Assembly (NCBI GenBank): GCA_020635975.1
Contig: JACJYT010000007.1
Coordinates: 71,838-135,837, forward strand
Direction: 5' to 3'
DNA: 64,000 nucleotides
Origin: Chitinophagales bacterium
GTDB lineage: Bacteria; Bacteroidota; Bacteroidia; Chitinophagales; UBA8649
This document shows positions 8,677 to 16,920 of this stretch, piece by piece; the stretch's first letter is position 1, and each line of letters opens with the position of its first letter. Under the pieces are notes generated by a model. It saw only the letters and a list, made by a program, of their open reading frames with translations. It searched no databases and was not told the DNA's origin. A program made the translations under genes and the position numbers.

Positions 8677-9933
8677 CTACACCTTACATAAAAGTTGTAT
8701 GGTTTCTCTAGTCTTTTGGGTTAACCAAACTTCTCTATTGGCTAATTCTCTTTGTAGAATATTATCGTTGTAATGACGAATAGTAAGTAGATTTAAACTT
8801 TCCGTTTGGGTGATACTAAAGTCTTTCTCCAATAACTTTACGATTTCTTGAATTTTTTCTTTCTTATTATCTACTGCAGCAGAGAAGCTAATAGCCCCAT
8901 TTTGCATAATGTTCATTCTTAAACGCAAATCGGCAAAGGCCCCAAAGATTTCTTCCATGTGGTTCTCTGCAATAAATGAAAAGTCTTTTGCAGAGAAGCG
9001 AAGCAAAACCTGATCTTCCTTCACCACAATAATTGGCGGATAGCTCATCTCCTCATCAAAGGAATGTATGAGCGTGCCTCCTTTATCGCTGGCAATAAAA
9101 GAACGCACTTCTAAAGGTATATTCTTATTCTGTAACGGTCGAATGGTTTTAGGATGTATTACCTTAGCTCCATAATAAGTCATTTCAATAGCTTCTTTAA
9201 AGGCTATTTGTTTAATCAAAACAGCATCGCTAAACTGCTTAGGATCTGCATTCATTACTCCCTCCACATCCTTCCAAATCACCATCTTCTCGGCGTTTAA
9301 ACAAAAGGAAAAAATGGCGGCAGAAAAGTCGGAGCCTTCGCGACCTAAAGTGGTAGTAAAACGTTCCGACGTACTTCCTATAAAACCTTGGGTAATAGAA
9401 GTCATTTGACTTACATTCGACATCCTAGCTAAACAAAGCTTTTCAGTTTCTTCCCATAGAATTTTAGCATCGGTATAGGCATGGTCGGTTCTAATCATCT
9501 CTCGAGCATCTAACCACTGATTGTCCTTGCCTATGTGTTTCAAATACTCGGAAATAAGTTTCGAAGAAGCTAATTCGCCAACGCTTATTATCTGATCGTA
9601 GATAAAAGTGTAATTGTCGGAAATGTTAGAAGCACAGAAATTTTCAATAGCATCGAACAAGGCAAAAACCTTATGTTGAACGCCATGATTGGCTCCAAAA
9701 AGTTCATCGCAAACATATTGATGATACTCTCTAATCTCATGTAAATAATCTTGGTATTTTTGATCTTTGGCAATGTATAAGTTTACCACATCTTCTAAGG
9801 CATTAGTTGTTTTGCCCATAGCCGATACCACCACTAACTTCTTTTGATCTTCGTATTTTGAAAGAATAGAAGCAACATTTTTTATACTATCTGCATCCTT
9901 AACCGATGCCCCACCAAATTTGAATACTAACAT
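8677..9933 (-). CDS. lysC: Aspartate kinase, monofunctional
   Basis: Phosphorylates L-aspartate with ATP, the first step to lysine, threonine, methionine and diaminopimelate. The N-terminus MLVFKFGGASV is the classic aspartokinase nucleotide-binding signature. The segment TTLGREGSDFSAA at about 195-207 is the substrate/ATP-binding loop, and VMNADPK at about 229-235 is also conserved. Roughly residues 270-418 form ACT-type regulatory domains. At 418 residues it matches stand-alone kinases and lacks a fused homoserine dehydrogenase. A -7-like box at 9950-9957 lies just upstream. It is divergent from fbp. dapB, another gene of the lysine branch, is about 12 kb away, so the pathway is dispersed. 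Confidence 0.93.
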   Translation of the reverse strand: MLVFKFGGASVKDADSIKNVASILSKYEDQKKLVVVSAMGKTTNALEDVVNLYIAKDQKYQDYLHEIREYHQYVCDELFGANHGVQHKVFALFDAIENFCASNISDNYTFIYDQIISVGELASSKLISEYLKHIGKDNQWLDAREMIRTDHAYTDAKILWEETEKLCLARMSNVSQMTSITQGFIGSTSERFTTTLGREGSDFSAAIFSFCLNAEKMVIWKDVEGVMNADPKQFSDAVLIKQIAFKEAIEMTYYGAKVIHPKTIRPLQNKNIPLEVRSFIASDKGGTLIHSFDEEMSYPPIIVVKEDQVLLRFSAKDFSFIAENHMEEIFGAFADLRLRMNIMQNGAISFSAAVDNKKEKIQEIVKLLEKDFSITQTESLNLLTIRHYNDNILQRELANREVWLTQKTRETIQLLCKV

Positions 9934-9949
9934 AAGAAAAATTTTTCCG

Positions 9950-9957
9950 CAAAGGTA
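9950..9957 (-). promoter_or_regulatory. -7 box of lysC promoter
   Basis: Reads TACCTTTG on the minus strand, matching the Bacteroidota -7 consensus TAnnTTTG, 16 nt before the lysC start. No clear -33 box. Confidence 0.5.
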
Positions 9958-9994
9958 AGGAGAAAATTCACTTTCAATACTCCATTTTTAAACT

Positions 9995-10002
9995 TATCTT
10001 TG
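9995..10002 (+). promoter_or_regulatory. -7 box of fbp promoter
   Basis: Reads TATCTTTG, matching TAnnTTTG, 22 nt before the fbp ATG. With the lysC box it forms a compact divergent promoter region. Confidence 0.55.
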
Positions 10003-10024
10003 CGCTCTAAACGACCTAAAACCC

Positions 10025-11023
10025 ATGAATCGTTACAACGGCATAACCCTCGATGAGTTTATTATATTAAAAGAAAAAGATTATCCGGATGCTACCGGCA
10101 ATTTATCTAAACTCCTTAGAGACATAGGTGTGGCATCTAAAGTGATCAATCGAGAAGTGAACAAAGCGGGCCTAGTGGATATTTTGGGGGCTGCAGGCGC
10201 GGTTAATGTGCAAGATGAAGAACAACAGAAATTAGATGTATATGCTAATAATATGTTGATTAACTACTTAAAGAATGGCGGACAATGCACGGGTATAGGT
10301 AGTGAAGAAAACGAAGATATTATAGCTGTAGATACAGAAGATGGCAAAAATGCGCATTATGTCGTGTTAATGGATCCTCTAGATGGTTCTTCAAATATCG
10401 ATATCAATGCGAGTATAGGTACTATCTTTTCTATATACAAGCGCAAATCGAACAAAGGCTTGTGCAACTTGGATGATTTCTTACAAGAGGGAAACAAATT
10501 AGTTGCAGCGGGTTATGTCATTTATGGTAGTTCTACCATGTTGGTTTACAGCACAGGAAGTGGGGTGAATGGTTTTACCTTAGACCCAAGTATAGGAGAA
10601 TATTGTCTTTCGCATCCGGATATTAGAACTCCAGATACGGGCAAATATTACTCGGTTAATCAAGCCAATTATTCCTCTTTTCCAACCCATACTCGTCGCT
10701 ATATAGATTGGTTGGTAAACGAAAAGAAAAAAGGTTTAAGATACATAGGCTCTATGGTAGGCGATATGCACAGAACTTTATTAAAAGGGGGAATCTTTAT
10801 GTATCCGGCAACGAATTCTGCACCAGAAGGCAAGTTGCGCTTGCTTTACGAATGCATCCCTATGGCTTATTTAATGGTTCAAGCTGGTGGACGAGCAACA
10901 GATTCGAAAAGGGAAATTCTAGATATCATACCTAGTCAACTTCATGAAAGATGTCCGATTTACATAGGTAGCACTCGCTTATTGAAGCGCGTAGACGAGT
11001 TCGTAGAAAACTTCGGTGACTAG
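10025..11023 (+). CDS. fbp: Fructose-1,6-bisphosphatase, class I
   Basis: Hydrolyses fructose 1,6-bisphosphate to fructose 6-phosphate in gluconeogenesis, in the cytoplasm. The metal-binding motif VLMDPLDGSSNID lies at about 118-130, preceded by the acidic ENEDI segment near 98. GSMVGDMHRTLLKGGIFMYP (about 243-262) and the later KLRLLYECIPMAYLM segment are family-typical sugar-binding and core elements. The length of 332 residues matches class I enzymes. The gene is divergent from lysC and convergent with the TPR lipoprotein gene, with only four bases between stops, so it is probably monocistronic. Confidence 0.96.
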   Translation: MNRYNGITLDEFIILKEKDYPDATGNLSKLLRDIGVASKVINREVNKAGLVDILGAAGAVNVQDEEQQKLDVYANNMLINYLKNGGQCTGIGSEENEDIIAVDTEDGKNAHYVVLMDPLDGSSNIDINASIGTIFSIYKRKSNKGLCNLDDFLQEGNKLVAAGYVIYGSSTMLVYSTGSGVNGFTLDPSIGEYCLSHPDIRTPDTGKYYSVNQANYSSFPTHTRRYIDWLVNEKKKGLRYIGSMVGDMHRTLLKGGIFMYPATNSAPEGKLRLLYECIPMAYLMVQAGGRATDSKREILDIIPSQLHERCPIYIGSTRLLKRVDEFVENFGD

Positions 11024-11027
11024 CTTA

Positions 11028-11540
11028 TTATTTGGCTGCACTGTCTTGCAGATGAATTAGCTTTTCAAACATTTCTTCCTCACTTAGAAAGAGATTTTCT
11101 AAGCTAAAAATAGCATCATCGTACAATTCATGTTCGGGGAATTTCTCCGTAAATTTTTCATACGCACCTTGGGCAGCCTCTAAATTGGAAAGATCATTTT
11201 CATAAATAAAGGCTTGCATAAACAGGGCATCGGCAGCTTGCGTACTTTCTGGAAAACGCGCCATTAAATCATTGTAACTTGCAATAGCAGCAAGATAATC
11301 TCCATTCGCAGCTTGGTATTTTGCCTTCAACTCTAAGAAACTAATCACTTTTTGATCTTCAGGAAAGCTCGAAATGTATTCATCATATAAAGCAATTATA
11401 GCTTCCATATTTTCTCTACTCGGAAATTCTTCTTTTTGCATTTCTTCACTTATAGATGCAATTTTACTTAAGAGAAGCTCTTGCTTATTGGCACAAGCCA
11501 TTAGCAAAACGAGGGCAAAAATCGCTAATTTATTTTTCAT
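11028..11540 (-). CDS. Tetratricopeptide-repeat lipoprotein
   Basis: A 170-residue lipoprotein of unknown exact role. The N-terminus ends in a lipobox, LLMAC, with Cys16 as the predicted lipidated residue. Helical TPR-like pairs follow at about 72-140, for example a segment around YLAAIASYNDLMARFPESTQ and another around GAYEKFTEKFPEHELYDDA. This resembles BamD/YfgC-type TPR lipoproteins but is shorter than BamD and I do not assign it. It lies 9 bp downstream of the arsC-like gene on the same strand, so the two are probably co-transcribed. Confidence 0.75.
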   Translation of the reverse strand: MKNKLAIFALVLLMACANKQELLLSKIASISEEMQKEEFPSRENMEAIIALYDEYISSFPEDQKVISFLELKAKYQAANGDYLAAIASYNDLMARFPESTQAADALFMQAFIYENDLSNLEAAQGAYEKFTEKFPEHELYDDAIFSLENLFLSEEEMFEKLIHLQDSAAK

Positions 11541-11549
11541 TGTTTAAGA

Positions 11550-11903
11550 TTATAGCTGTTTTAAAAATTCTTCTACTTTTTCTGTTGGTCGACCAATAAG
11601 CGCTTTCGTGTTGGTATAGAGTATGGGTCTTTCTATCAACTTGGGCTCCTTTTCTAATATTTGCAGCCACTCTTCTTCCGAGTAGTTTTTATTTTTATGC
11701 ACCTGAAATGCATCTTCCTTCACTCTAATGAGCTCTAATGCCTTTATATTTAATTTCTTCAATAGCTCGGCAATGTCTTTGGCACTTAGCACGCCTTCTA
11801 AATAATTAATAATTTCAAAGGGCTTTCCTGATTCTTCTAAGAGCTTTAATGCCGCTCTGCTTTTACCACAACGATTGTTGTGTAGTATATATATTTTATC
11901 CAT
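11550..11903 (-). CDS. arsC: ArsC-family reductase (arsenate reductase/Spx-like)
   Basis: A small thioredoxin-fold protein of 117 residues. The active-site region is HNNRCGKSRAAL with Cys12, like the HNPxCxKSR motif of glutaredoxin-dependent arsenate reductases. The C-terminal part has LIERPILYTNTKALIGRP (about 90-107), where the RP and RP-type motifs hold the conserved arginines. No arsenite pump, ArsR regulator or other arsenic gene is nearby, so a general thiol-redox role is as likely as arsenate detoxification. The symbol reflects the family only. Confidence 0.8.
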   Translation of the reverse strand: MDKIYILHNNRCGKSRAALKLLEESGKPFEIINYLEGVLSAKDIAELLKKLNIKALELIRVKEDAFQVHKNKNYSEEEWLQILEKEPKLIERPILYTNTKALIGRPTEKVEEFLKQL

Positions 11904-11948
11904 TCTTAAGTGTTTAAGCTGAATGATGTATTAGAAATTATAAAAGCA

Positions 11949-11956
11949 CAAAGTTA
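11949..11956 (-). promoter_or_regulatory. -7 box of the arsC-like operon
   Basis: Reads TAACTTTG on the minus strand, 45 nt before the start of the ArsC-family gene. Confidence 0.45.
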
Positions 11957-12011
11957 AGCGCAATTTAGTGGAATTAATATTAATTAAAGCTCAAAAGCAA
12001 CTTGGCTTCCT

Positions 12012-12019
12012 TATATTTG
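12012..12019 (+). promoter_or_regulatory. -7 box of dcd promoter
   Basis: Reads TATATTTG, 22 nt before the dcd ATG at 12042; same spacing as the fbp promoter. Confidence 0.55.
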
Positions 12020-12041
12020 CGCTAGATTAGAAATTTGCATT

Positions 12042-12560
12042 ATGATACTAAGTGGAAAGAAAATAAAGGAAGAATTGAATGAGAATATCTTCATTACGCC
12101 TTTTGACGAAAAACAACTTAACCCAAACTCCTATAACCTTCGCTTATTCAATGAGTTATTGGTTTACGATAAGCACGAATTGGATATGAAAACGCCCAAT
12201 ACGGCTAGCAAAATTATCATTCCAGAAGAAGGATTATTACTAGAAACGAATACCTTGTATCTAGGTCGAACTGTAGAGCATACCAAAACGAACAACTACG
12301 TTCCTATGTTAGAAGGAAGAAGTTCTATAGGCCGTTTAGGTTTATTTATTCATGTTACTGCTGGTTTCGGAGATGTAGGTTTTGATGGATTTTGGACCCT
12401 AGAAATTTTTTGTGTTCAGCCTATAAGAATTTATCCAAATGTAGAGATTTGTCAAATTTACTACCACGCTATTGAAGGCGAATACGAACTATACGAAAGC
12501 AACAAGTACCAACATAATAAGGAGATTCAAACCAGTATGTTATACAAGGACTTTTTATAG
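12042..12560 (+). CDS. dcd: dCTP deaminase
   Basis: Converts dCTP to dUTP plus ammonia, feeding dTMP synthesis. The protein begins MILSGKKI and carries NPNSYNLRL (about 28-36), a nucleotide-binding signature. The central block EGRSSIGRLGLFIHVTAGFGD (about 95-115) and the following FWTLEI, whose Glu is the expected general base, are diagnostic. At 172 residues it is slightly shorter than the E. coli enzyme. Thymidine kinase (36807-37394) elsewhere in the window serves the same nucleotide pool. Confidence 0.95.
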   Translation: MILSGKKIKEELNENIFITPFDEKQLNPNSYNLRLFNELLVYDKHELDMKTPNTASKIIIPEEGLLLETNTLYLGRTVEHTKTNNYVPMLEGRSSIGRLGLFIHVTAGFGDVGFDGFWTLEIFCVQPIRIYPNVEICQIYYHAIEGEYELYESNKYQHNKEIQTSMLYKDFL

Positions 12561-12604
12561 ATCTTAGCAAAAATTCACCTTAATGTAGTTAAACTTTGAG
12601 GCAC

Positions 12605-12649
12605 ATCTAAAAGTCTATTATCTAAAAGTCTATTATCTAAATGTCTATA
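12605..12649 (+). repeat. Three direct 15-bp repeats in the leader of the thioesterase gene
   Basis: The unit ATCTAAAAGTCTATT occurs perfectly at 12605-12619 and 12620-12634. A third copy with two changes follows at 12635-12649. The array ends 11 bp before the ATG at 12661. Copy number could vary by slippage and alter the leader of this gene (inference). Confidence 0.75.
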
Positions 12650-12660
12650 AATCTATATTA

Positions 12661-13080
12661 ATGATTTGGAAGAAAAAATTTACTCTTGATTCATTGAATC
12701 AAACCAAAGACAATCTAGTAAAGCATTTGGGAATTGAGTTTAGTGCTTTTGGCGATGATTTTCTTGAAGCTACCATGCCCGTAGATGCGAGAACGCATCA
12801 ACCTTATGGAATACTGCATGGAGGCGCTTCTGTTGTTCTTGCAGAAAGTTTAGGCAGTTTAGCTGGCTACTTATGCTTAGAAGATAGCAAAGAAGTTACT
12901 GTAGGTTTAGAAATCAATGCCAACCACATACGAAGTGTTCGCGAAGGCAGGGTGATAGGCAAAGCAAATGCCCTTCATTTGGGAAGAACTACGCAAATTT
13001 GGCAAATAGAAATTCGTGAAGAAACAACAGCCAAGCTCATTTGTGTTTCTCGCATGACCTTGGCGGTTATCTCGAAGTAG
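12661..13080 (+). CDS. Hotdog-fold acyl-CoA thioesterase (PaaI/MenI type)
   Basis: A 139-residue single-domain hotdog thioesterase. The segment HQPYGILHGGASVVLAESLG (about 46-65) is the PaaI-family signature with the HGG turn and a conserved Glu on the central helix. In menaquinone-using bacteria such proteins hydrolyse 1,4-dihydroxy-2-naphthoyl-CoA (MenI). The organism has menD and an isochorismate synthase elsewhere in this window, so MenI is a reasonable guess, but the gene is not in that cluster and other acyl-CoA substrates are possible. Its leader carries three 15-bp repeats. Confidence 0.85.
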   Translation: MIWKKKFTLDSLNQTKDNLVKHLGIEFSAFGDDFLEATMPVDARTHQPYGILHGGASVVLAESLGSLAGYLCLEDSKEVTVGLEINANHIRSVREGRVIGKANALHLGRTTQIWQIEIREETTAKLICVSRMTLAVISK

Positions 13081-13090
13081 CAGCTAATTC

Positions 13091-13456
13091 TTAGGCGCTA
13101 ATACCTAATAACTCCTTATCAATTACCTGTTTTAAAGTATGCTTTGGAAGGGCACCAGCCTGCATCATGGCTTGTTTGTCTTTCGGTACGAAGAGGAGAG
13201 AAGGTATACTTCTAATTCCAAAAACCGCCGAAAGTTCTTGTTCTGCTTCGGTATCTACTCGATAAATAATAATCTTGCCAGCATATTCATCGGCTAATTC
13301 TTCTAAAATTGGAGCAACGGCCTTGCATGGACCACACCAATCTGCATAAAAATCAATTATACAAGGTAAGTCACCCTTATACGACCATTCCTTAGAAATC
13401 GTATAATCCATTATCTTTTCTTTGAATCCTTCTGTACTTAAACTTATCATTCCCAT
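13091..13456 (-). CDS. trxA: Thioredoxin
   Basis: A 121-residue cytoplasmic thiol-disulfide oxidoreductase with no signal peptide. The active site is ADWCGPCKA, with Cys41 and Cys44. The cis-proline region is IRSIPSLLF at about 83-91. The N-terminus is about 15 residues longer than minimal thioredoxins; both Met1 and Met3 are possible starts. Its -7-like box at 13475-13482 favours a start near 13456. A second thioredoxin is encoded at 58572-58874. Confidence 0.92.
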   Translation of the reverse strand: MGMISLSTEGFKEKIMDYTISKEWSYKGDLPCIIDFYADWCGPCKAVAPILEELADEYAGKIIIYRVDTEAEQELSAVFGIRSIPSLLFVPKDKQAMMQAGALPKHTLKQVIDKELLGISA

Positions 13457-13474
13457 ATTCTACTATTTATAGTA

Positions 13475-13482
13475 CAAATTTA
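13475..13482 (-). promoter_or_regulatory. -7 box of trxA promoter
   Basis: Reads TAAATTTG on the minus strand, 18 nt before the thioredoxin start. Confidence 0.5.
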
Positions 13483-13527
13483 AGGCAGAATCTAAGGCCT
13501 TAATGTGACACTTATTACGGAACAATT

Positions 13528-14187
13528 CTAACGAACTCTAGAAATGTATTTTTCCATTTGCACGATTTGATCCTTAATCTCTTTCGTCTTTGGCTTCAAC
13601 ATTTTAGCCTTCTTAAAATAATCTCTTCCTTGTTTCAATTGTCGAGCTTGAATTTCTATAGAAGAAAGCTGTAAAAAAGCAGCGGCCATACTATCATCAT
13701 CTGGTAAGCCCTTGGACAAGGCGGTTCTTAGATTTCTTTTGGCCTCTTTCATATCGCCGTTTTGCATGGCTATCATGCCTAATTGAAGGTAAGAAGAACC
13801 TTCGTATTCTTGTCCGGTAATGCTATTCTTACTTTTTATACTTTCCTTTAAAAAGCTTTCTGCACTGGCAAAATCCTTGTTGGTCATGGCCATGTTCGAC
13901 TTGATCAAATAATAACCTTGACGCACTGGCTTGATTAATAGTTTTGGAAACTGAATCATGTTTAAATACTTATTTGCCGCTTCCATATCATTGGCTTGCA
14001 CCGCATCTTGAACCAAGCGTAAAGTACCAAAAAGGAAGTGCGAAATAACAGCAATTAAGCCTAAAGTAAGCGTCAAGCTAAACCAACCCCAATTGTCTCC
14101 AATAACTGCCAAAGCTACTGAAGCCGCTAAAAGAACCGCACCTATATATAATCTGTAAATCAACAATTTTTTATAAAACCACATCAT
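13528..14187 (-). CDS. Membrane-anchored TPR protein of unknown function
   Basis: A 219-residue protein with two hydrophobic segments (about 12-31 and 35-53) forming a short hairpin anchor. A helical soluble region follows, with TPR-like repeats at about 80-200, for example around SFLKESIKSKNSITGQEYEG, YLQLGMIAMQNGDMKEAKRN and RDYFKKAKMLKPKTKEI. It lies 11 bp downstream of alaS on the same strand and is probably co-transcribed with it. The TPR part probably faces the cytoplasm as a protein-binding scaffold (inference). No catalytic motif is seen. Confidence 0.7.
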   Translation of the reverse strand: MMWFYKKLLIYRLYIGAVLLAASVALAVIGDNWGWFSLTLTLGLIAVISHFLFGTLRLVQDAVQANDMEAANKYLNMIQFPKLLIKPVRQGYYLIKSNMAMTNKDFASAESFLKESIKSKNSITGQEYEGSSYLQLGMIAMQNGDMKEAKRNLRTALSKGLPDDDSMAAAFLQLSSIEIQARQLKQGRDYFKKAKMLKPKTKEIKDQIVQMEKYISRVR

Positions 14188-14198
14188 ATTTGTATAAT

Positions 14199-16820
14199 TT
14201 AAAATTTAATTTCTTTTGCTTTCTCCAAAACTTTAGGAAGTCCATCTACATTTTTACCTCCAGCCGTTGCAAAGAAGGCTTGTCCGCCGCCACCACCTTG
14301 AATCTCTTTGGCCAGTTCTCGCACAATATTTCCAGCATTCAATCCTTTGTCAGCACTTAGTTTGTCACTAATCATTACCGTAATCAAAGGCTTAGCTTCA
14401 ATATTGGCGGTCAATACTAAGAATAAATTTTCTACTTCATTCTTTAGTTGAAAAGCAATGTTTTTAATAGCTTCTGCATTGGCTATGTCTACCTCCTTTA
14501 TAATGCAATTAATGCCATCTTTGTTTTCAACAGACTTTAGTAAATCTGCTTTAACTAAAGCTTGCTGCAATAAAGAAAATTCTTCTAGCTTCTTTTTTAA
14601 GTCGGCATTTTCACTTTGAATTTTTTCAATGCTTTCTAATGGCTTCGGACTTTGTTTTAATTGCTCCTTAATGGCATTTAACAAAGTTTCTTGCTCTTTA
14701 TAATAGTTTAAAACCTTAGGACCTGTCCAAGCCTCAATTCTACGAATTCCAGCAGCACTAGAACTTTCACTAACAATTTTAAAGAGTTTGATTTTCCCTG
14801 TTTCAGAAACATGAGTTCCGCCGCAAAGTTCTACAGAGCTAGCAAACTTAATTACGCGAACATGATCACCATATTTTTCTCCAAATAAAGCCATTGCACC
14901 CATAGCCTTGGCTTCATTTATAGGTAAATTTTGAAAAACTTCTAAAGGCAGATTTTCTTCAATTTTAGCGTTCACTATATTCTCTACTTCCAGGAGCTCT
15001 TCCTCTGTCATTTTTTGAAAGTGCGAAAAGTCGAAACGCAAATAGCTTTCATTTACGAGCGAGCCTCTTTGCTCCACATGCTTACCTAGCACCTCTCTTA
15101 AGGCTTCATGCAGTAAATGCGTGGCACTATGGTTTTTTTCTGTAGCTTCTCTCTTGCTTTTATTTACCTTAGCGCTAAACTCAGCCTCTACATTATTCGG
15201 TAGTTTGTTCGCAACATGAATTATAAGTTGGTTCTCTCTAAGAGTATTTAGAATACTTGTTTTTTCCTCGCCATCTTGAATATAACCTGTATCTCCAACC
15301 TGTCCACCGCTTTCTGCATAAAAAGGACTCTTGTCAAAAACTAAATGGTATTCTGTTTTGCCCTTTTTCTCAACACTTCGGTACTTGTTTAATACAACTT
15401 TTGCTTCCAATTGCTCATAACCAACAAACTCGCACAAGTCGCCCTCTTTTACAATTGTCCAATCACTTTGGGTACTTGCCTCGGCATTTCTAGAACGCTC
15501 TTTTTGTTCTAGCATAGCCTTGTTAAAACCGTCAATATCCACTTTCAAGCCTTTTTCGCTGGCGATTAGCTGCGTTAAATCTAAAGGGAAACCAAAGGTG
15601 TCGTAAAGTTCAAAAGCTTTTTCGCCTTCAATCAAATTGCTTTTCGCTTTTGCTAATTCCAATTCCAACTCATCAATTAGCTTAAGTCCTGTAGCTAAAG
15701 TTTTAAAAAATCCTGCTTCTTCTTCATTTATTACTTTTTCAACAAAAGCTTGTTGAGCTTCCAACTCAGGAAATACGCCATCAAATTGTTGCACCAATAT
15801 TGGAATTAGCTTAGTAAGAAAAGGACTTTGAAAGCCCAAGTAAGTGTAACCATAACGAACTGCTCTTCTTAAAATTCTTCTGATAACATAACCCGCACCA
15901 TTGCTTGCAGGTAATTGTCCGTCGGCTATAGTAAAACTAATCGCTCTAATATGATCGGCTATTACTCTAAAGGCAATATCTACTTGCTCACTTTTTCCAT
16001 AGCTAAGTGAAGAAAGTTTTTCTAATTCATTAATTAGTGGCATAAAAACATCCGTATCATAGTTGCTTTGTTTGCCTTGTAAAACTCGAACAAGACGTTC
16101 AAAACCCATACCGGTATCTACATGTTGTGCCGGTAAGCGAACCAAGCTACCATTCGCTTTTCGCTCGAATTCCATAAATACATTATTCCATATTTCTATT
16201 ACTTGAGGATGGTCTTTATTTACTAAACTTGCGCCATCTATTTTTGCTCTTTCCGCATCTGACCGTCCATCATAATGTATTTCTGAGCAAGGGCCACAAG
16301 GACCAACATCGCCCATTTCCCAAAAGTTATCTTTTTTGTTACCGTTAATTATTCTATGCTCCGGAACTAATGCTTTCCAAGTATCAAAAGCTTCTTGATC
16401 GAAAGGAATATTTTCTGCCTCGTTTCCTTCAAATACAGAAACATACAACCTATCTGGATCAATCTTATACACTTTAGTTAATAATTCCCAGGCCCAAGAG
16501 ATTGCTTCTTGCTTAAAGTAATCACCAAAACTCCAATTGCCCAACATTTCAAACATAGTATGGTGGTAGGTATCTACACCTACTTCCTCTAAATCATTAT
16601 GCTTACCCGAAACACGAAGACATTTTTGTGTGTCTGCAATTCTTTTGTCAACGATGAGCTTATTTCCTAAAAAGTAGTCTTTAAAAGGATTCATGCCTGC
16701 ATTAGTAAACATTAAAGTCGGATCATCTTTTAGTACAATAGGAGCAGAGGGTACAATTTTATGTTGCTTAGATGCAAAAAAATCTAAAAAATCCTGACGT
16801 ATTTCTCTTGCAGTTTTCAT
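14199..16820 (-). CDS. alaS: Alanine-tRNA ligase
   Basis: Charges tRNA-Ala and edits mischarged Ser and Gly. The 873-residue protein has all domains. The class II catalytic core carries FTNAGMNPFKDYFLG near 38-52 and HHTMFEMLGNWSFGDYFK near 86-103. The editing domain has the zinc site HSATHLLHEAL (about 565-575) with its partner region SSVELCGGTHVSETG (about 664-678). A C-terminal dimerisation domain ends in the Gly-rich GGGGGQAFFATAGG. The gene is divergent from the M23 peptidase, an arrangement I recall as recurrent in Bacteroidota. Confidence 0.98.
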   Translation of the reverse strand: MKTAREIRQDFLDFFASKQHKIVPSAPIVLKDDPTLMFTNAGMNPFKDYFLGNKLIVDKRIADTQKCLRVSGKHNDLEEVGVDTYHHTMFEMLGNWSFGDYFKQEAISWAWELLTKVYKIDPDRLYVSVFEGNEAENIPFDQEAFDTWKALVPEHRIINGNKKDNFWEMGDVGPCGPCSEIHYDGRSDAERAKIDGASLVNKDHPQVIEIWNNVFMEFERKANGSLVRLPAQHVDTGMGFERLVRVLQGKQSNYDTDVFMPLINELEKLSSLSYGKSEQVDIAFRVIADHIRAISFTIADGQLPASNGAGYVIRRILRRAVRYGYTYLGFQSPFLTKLIPILVQQFDGVFPELEAQQAFVEKVINEEEAGFFKTLATGLKLIDELELELAKAKSNLIEGEKAFELYDTFGFPLDLTQLIASEKGLKVDIDGFNKAMLEQKERSRNAEASTQSDWTIVKEGDLCEFVGYEQLEAKVVLNKYRSVEKKGKTEYHLVFDKSPFYAESGGQVGDTGYIQDGEEKTSILNTLRENQLIIHVANKLPNNVEAEFSAKVNKSKREATEKNHSATHLLHEALREVLGKHVEQRGSLVNESYLRFDFSHFQKMTEEELLEVENIVNAKIEENLPLEVFQNLPINEAKAMGAMALFGEKYGDHVRVIKFASSVELCGGTHVSETGKIKLFKIVSESSSAAGIRRIEAWTGPKVLNYYKEQETLLNAIKEQLKQSPKPLESIEKIQSENADLKKKLEEFSLLQQALVKADLLKSVENKDGINCIIKEVDIANAEAIKNIAFQLKNEVENLFLVLTANIEAKPLITVMISDKLSADKGLNAGNIVRELAKEIQGGGGGQAFFATAGGKNVDGLPKVLEKAKEIKF

Positions 16821-16865
16821 AGCGTTTTAACTATTTTTAATGGACCAATCTAAAGATTATTTGAC

Positions 16866-16873
16866 TATATTTG
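16866..16873 (+). promoter_or_regulatory. -7 box of the M23 peptidase promoter
   Basis: Reads TATATTTG on the plus strand, 47 nt before the GTG start at 16921. Confidence 0.45.
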
Positions 16874-16897
16874 GCAGGCAAATAAAAAATTAGATTG

Positions 16898-16905
16898 CAA
16901 AAGTA
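16898..16905 (-). promoter_or_regulatory. -7 box of alaS promoter
   Basis: Reads TACTTTTG on the minus strand, 77 nt before the alaS start. It overlaps the leader of the divergent M23 gene, so the two transcripts would overlap at their 5' ends. Confidence 0.45.
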
Positions 16906-16920
16906 CGCTTTTATATAGCT

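Noticed and set aside
11550..11903. Arsenic resistance operon
   Set aside because: Only one ArsC-family gene is present, with no pump, regulator or arsenite transporter.
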